From the NCBI RefSeq assembly GCF_041381155.1, contig NC_091141.1, positions 19,860,828 through 19,924,827 on the forward strand: DNA of 64,000 bases, in the 5' to 3' direction. The notes below the pieces were generated by a model. That model saw nothing but the letters and a program-made list of their open reading frames with translations. It was not told the origin of the DNA and did no database searches. This DNA comes from Argopecten irradians (taxonomy: Eukaryota; Mollusca; Bivalvia; Pectinida; Pectinidae). Below, piece by piece: positions 60,201 through 64,000 of this stretch (its first letter is position 1; every line of letters begins with the position of its first letter). The translations under genes were made by a program, and so were the position numbers.

Positions 60201-63200
60201 GTGTCGACTTACTGACGGTCAGCCCATTATGTGTTCATACGTGTCGACTTACTGACGATCAGCCCATTATATGTTCATACGTGTCGACTTACTGACGGTC
60301 AGCCCATTATGTGTTCATACGTGTCGACTTACTGACGGTCAGGCCATTATGTGTTCATACGTGTCGACTTACTGACGGTCAGCCCATTATGTGTTCATAC
60401 GTGTCGACTTACTGACGGTCAGCCCATTATGTGTTCATACGTGTCGACTTACTGACGTCAGCCCATTATGTGTTCATACGTGTCGACTTACTGACGGTCA
60501 GCCCATTATGTGTTCATACGTGTCGACTTACTGACGGTCAGCCCATTATGTGTTCATACGTGTCGACTTACTGACGGTCAGCCATTATGTGTTCATACGT
60601 GTCGACTTACTGACGGTCAGCTCATTATGTGTTCATAGGTGTCGACTTACTGACGGTTAGGCCATTTAATGTTCATACGTGTCGACTTACTGACGGTCAA
60701 CCCATTATGTGTTCATACGTGTCGACTTACTGACGGTCAGGCCATTATGTGTTCATACGTGTCGACTTACTGACGGTCAGCCCATTATGTGTTCATACGT
60801 GTCGACTTACTGACGGTCAGCCATTATGTGTTCATACGTGTCGACTTACTGACGGTCAGCCATTATGTGTTCATACGTGTCGACTTACTGACGGTCAGCC
60901 ATTATGTGTTCATACGTGTCGACTTACTGACGGTCACCCATTATGTGTTCATACGTGTCGACTTACTGACGGTCAGCCATTATGTGTTCATACGTGTCGA
61001 CTTACTGACGGTCAGCCCATTATGTGTTCATACGTGTCGACTTACTGACGGTCAGGCCATTATGTGTTCATACGTGTCGACTTACTGACGGTCAGCCCAT
61101 TATGTGTTCATACGTGTCGACTTACTGACGGTCAGGCCATTATGTGTTCATACGTGTCGACTTACTGACGGTCAAGGCCATTATGTGTTCATACGTGTCG
61201 ACTTACTGACGGTCAGCCCATTATGTGTTCATACGTGTCGACTTACTGACGGTCAGCCATTATGTGTTCATACGTGTCGACTTACTGACGGTCAGGCCAT
61301 TATATGTGTTCATACGTGTCGACTTACTGACGGTCAGCCATTATGTGTTCATACGTGTCGACTTACTGACGGTCAGCCATTATGTGTTCATACGTGTCGA
61401 CTTACTGACGGTCAAGCCATTATGTGTTCATACGTGTCGACTTACTGACGGTCAGCCATTATGTGTTCATACGTGTCGACTTACTGACGGTCAGGCCATT
61501 ATGTGTTCATACGTGTCGACTTACTGACGGTCAGCCCATTATGTGTTCATACGTGTCGACTTACTGACGGTCAGCCCATTATGTGTTCATACGTGTCGAC
61601 TTACTGACGGTCAGCTCATTATGTGTTCATACGTGTCGACTTACTGACGGTCAACCCATTATGTGTTCATACGTGTCGACTTACTGACGGTCAGGCCATT
61701 ATGTGTTCATACGTGTCGACTTACTGACGGTCAGCTCATTATGTGTTCATACGTGTCGACTTACTGACGGTCAGCCCATTATGTGTTCATACGTGTCGAC
61801 TTAATGACGGTCAGCTCATTACATATGTGTTCATACGTGTCGACTTACTGACGGTCAGGCCATTATGTGTTCATACGTGTCGACTTACTGACGGTCAGCC
61901 CATTATGTGTTCATACGTGTCGACTTACTGACGGTCAGGCCATTATGTGTTCATACGTGTCGACTTACTGACGGTCAACCCATTATGTGTTCATACGTGT
62001 CGACTTACTGACGGTCAGCCCATTATGTGTTCATACGTGTCGACTTACTGACGGTCAGGCCATTATGTGTTCATACGTGTCGACTTACTGACGGTCAGCC
62101 CATTATGTGTTCATACGTGTCGACTTACTGACGGTCAGGCCATTATGTGTTCATACGTGTCGACTTACTGACGGTCAGCTCATTATGTGTTCATACGTGT
62201 CGACTTACTGACGGTCAGGCCATTATATGTTCATACGTGTCGACTTACTGACGGTCAACCCATTATGTGTTCATACGTGTCGACTTACTGACGGTCAGGT
62301 CATTATGTGTTCATACGTGTCGACTTACTGACGGTCAGCCCATTATGTGTTCATACGTGTCGACTTACTGACGGTCAGCCCATTATGTGTTCATACGTGT
62401 CGACTTACTGACGGTCAGCTCATTATGTGTTCATACGTGTCGACTTACTGACGGTCAAGCCCATTATGTGTTCATACGTGTCGACTTACTGACGGTCAGG
62501 CCATTATGTGTTCATACGTGTCGACTTACTGACGGTCAGGCCCATTATGTGTTCATACGTGTCGACTTACTGACGGTCAGCCCATTATGTGTTCATACGT
62601 GTCGACTTACTGACGGTCAGCCATTATGTGTTCATACGTGTCGACTTACTGACGGTCAGCCCATTATGTGTTCATACGTGTCGACTTACTGACGGTCAGC
62701 CCATTATGTGTTCATACGTGTCGACTTACTGACGGTCAGCCCATTATGTGTTCATACGTGTCGACTTACTGACGGTCAGCCCATTATGTGTTCATACGTG
62801 TCGACTTACTGACGGTCACCATTATGTGTTCATACGTGTCGACTTACTGACGGTCAGCCATTATGTGTTCATACGTGTCGACTTACTGACGGTCAGCCCA
62901 TTATGTGTTCATACGTGTCGACTTACTGACGGTCAGGCCATTATGTGTTCATACGTGTCGACTTACTGACGGTCAACCCATTATGTGTTCATACGTGTCG
63001 ACTTACTGACGGTCAGGCCATTATGTGTTCATACGTGTGTCGACTTACTGACGGTCAGGCCCATTATGTGTTCATACGTGTCGACTTACTGACGGTCAGG
63101 CCATTATGTGTTCATACGTGTCGACTTACTGACGGTCAGCCCATTATGTGTTCATACGTGTCGACTTACTGACGGTCAGCCATTATGTGTTCATACGTGT

Positions 63201-64000
63201 CGACTTACTGACGGTCAGCCCATTATGTGTTCATACGTGTCGACTTACTGACGGTCAGGCCATTATGTGTTCATACGTGTCGACTTACTGACGGTCAGCC
63301 CATTATGTGTTCATACGTGTCGACTTACTGACGGTCAGGCCATTATGTGTTCATACGTGTCGACTTACTGACGGTCAGGCTCATTATATGTTCATACGTG
63401 TCGACTTACTGACGGTCAGGCCCATTATGTGTTCATACGTGTCGACTTACTGACGGTCAGCCCATTATGTGTTCATACGTGTCGACTTACTGACGGTCAA
63501 GCCATTATATGTGTTCATACGTGTCGACTTACTGACGGTCAGGTCATTATGTGTTCATATACATGTCGACTTACTGACGGTCAGGTCATTATGTGTTCAT
63601 AAGTGTCGACTTACAGACGGTCAGGCCATTATTGTGTTCATACGTGTCGACTTACTGACGGTCAGGCCAATATGTGTTCATACGTGTTGACTTACTGACG
63701 TCAGCCCATTATGTGTTCATACGTGTGTCGACTTACTGACGGTCAGCCCATTATGTGTTCATACGTGTCGACTTACTGACGGTTAGGCCATTATGTGTTC
63801 ATACGTGTCGACTTACTGACGGTCAGGCCATTATGTGTTCATACGTGTCGACTTACTGACGGTCAGCCCATTATGTGTTCATACGTGTGTCGACTTACTG
63901 ACGGTCAGCTCATTATGTGTTCATACGTGTCGACTTACTGACGGTTAGGCCATTATGTGTTCATACGTGTCGACTTACTGACGGTCAGCCCATTATGTGT
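57246..64000. repeat. 40-bp satellite array, continues past the window
   Basis: About 169 head-to-tail units of 'tgttcatacgtgtcgactta' plus 'ctgacggtcagcccattatg'. Each unit has the SalI-type palindrome GTCGAC and the odd palindrome CTGAC-G-GTCAG. Variants differ mainly after GGTCA (gccc, ggcc, gcc, accc, gctc) and by a G deletion that turns CTGACGGTCAG into CTGACGTCAG, mostly at the left edge. Short indels cluster near 59690-59760. Open frames such as MFIRVDLLTV are translations of the repeat. Confidence 0.95.

Noticed and set aside
57280-63690. Many plus-strand ORFs repeating FIRVDLLTV / CVHTCRLTDGQ
   Set aside because: They are three-frame translations of the 40-bp satellite and end wherever the unit phase changes.

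Overview
The window looks like nuclear DNA of an invertebrate, most likely a bivalve mollusc. It is AT-rich, genes are split into small exons with GT-AG introns, and repeats of types common in bivalves are frequent (a TTTGTTTG-headed interspersed repeat, AAGGTCA-rich tandem repeats, fold-back elements, minisatellites). There are no operons and no prokaryotic signals. The species cannot be fixed from sequence alone. Gene models below were built by hand, by matching splice sites and reading-frame phase across exons. || Layout: (1) 1-17000 holds two divergent two-exon genes for small secreted immunoglobulin-domain proteins (minus strand 3007-5427, plus strand 14296-15953). Between them lie a TA-flanked inverted-repeat element (8598-10140), a dispersed repeat with a conserved hairpin (10654-11040) and a perfect 63-bp inverted repeat (12874-13025). 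(2) 17015-20940, plus: a five-exon gene for a 242-residue protein with an RGG-rich N-terminus and the zinc-binding C-terminal 'ballast' domain of P2X7 receptors, without the channel. A 29-bp minisatellite follows (20950-22175). (3) 22985-24600: a dead non-LTR retrotransposon fragment. (4) 24834-33517, minus: a 13-exon gene for a ~767-residue DDE-transposase-like protein whose exons join in compatible phase throughout. This is the least described gene here. (5) 35364-40778: a nearly intact Ty3/gypsy-like LTR retrotransposon with 146-bp LTRs and one 1539-codon Gag-Pol frame. (6) 41000-48000 is gene-poor and repeat-rich: AAGGTCA repeats, a TTTGTTTG repeat, a fold-back element built of CGTCTTTTCG blocks, and a 73-bp tandem array interrupted by a palindromic insertion. 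(7) 48695-56117, minus: an eight-exon stomatin/band 7 gene. Its introns carry a LINE remnant and tandem decayed copies of its own exon edges. (8) 57246-64000: a 40-bp satellite array that runs off the right edge. || Working together: the Ig pair looks like a local gene duplication producing secreted recognition-type proteins. The ballast-domain gene and the transposase-like gene are convergent, and whether they form one mobile unit or are two host genes is the main open question. The octamer TGACGTCA recurs in several apparently unrelated repeat families, including the LTRs. No rRNA gene, intact tRNA gene or CRISPR array was seen.
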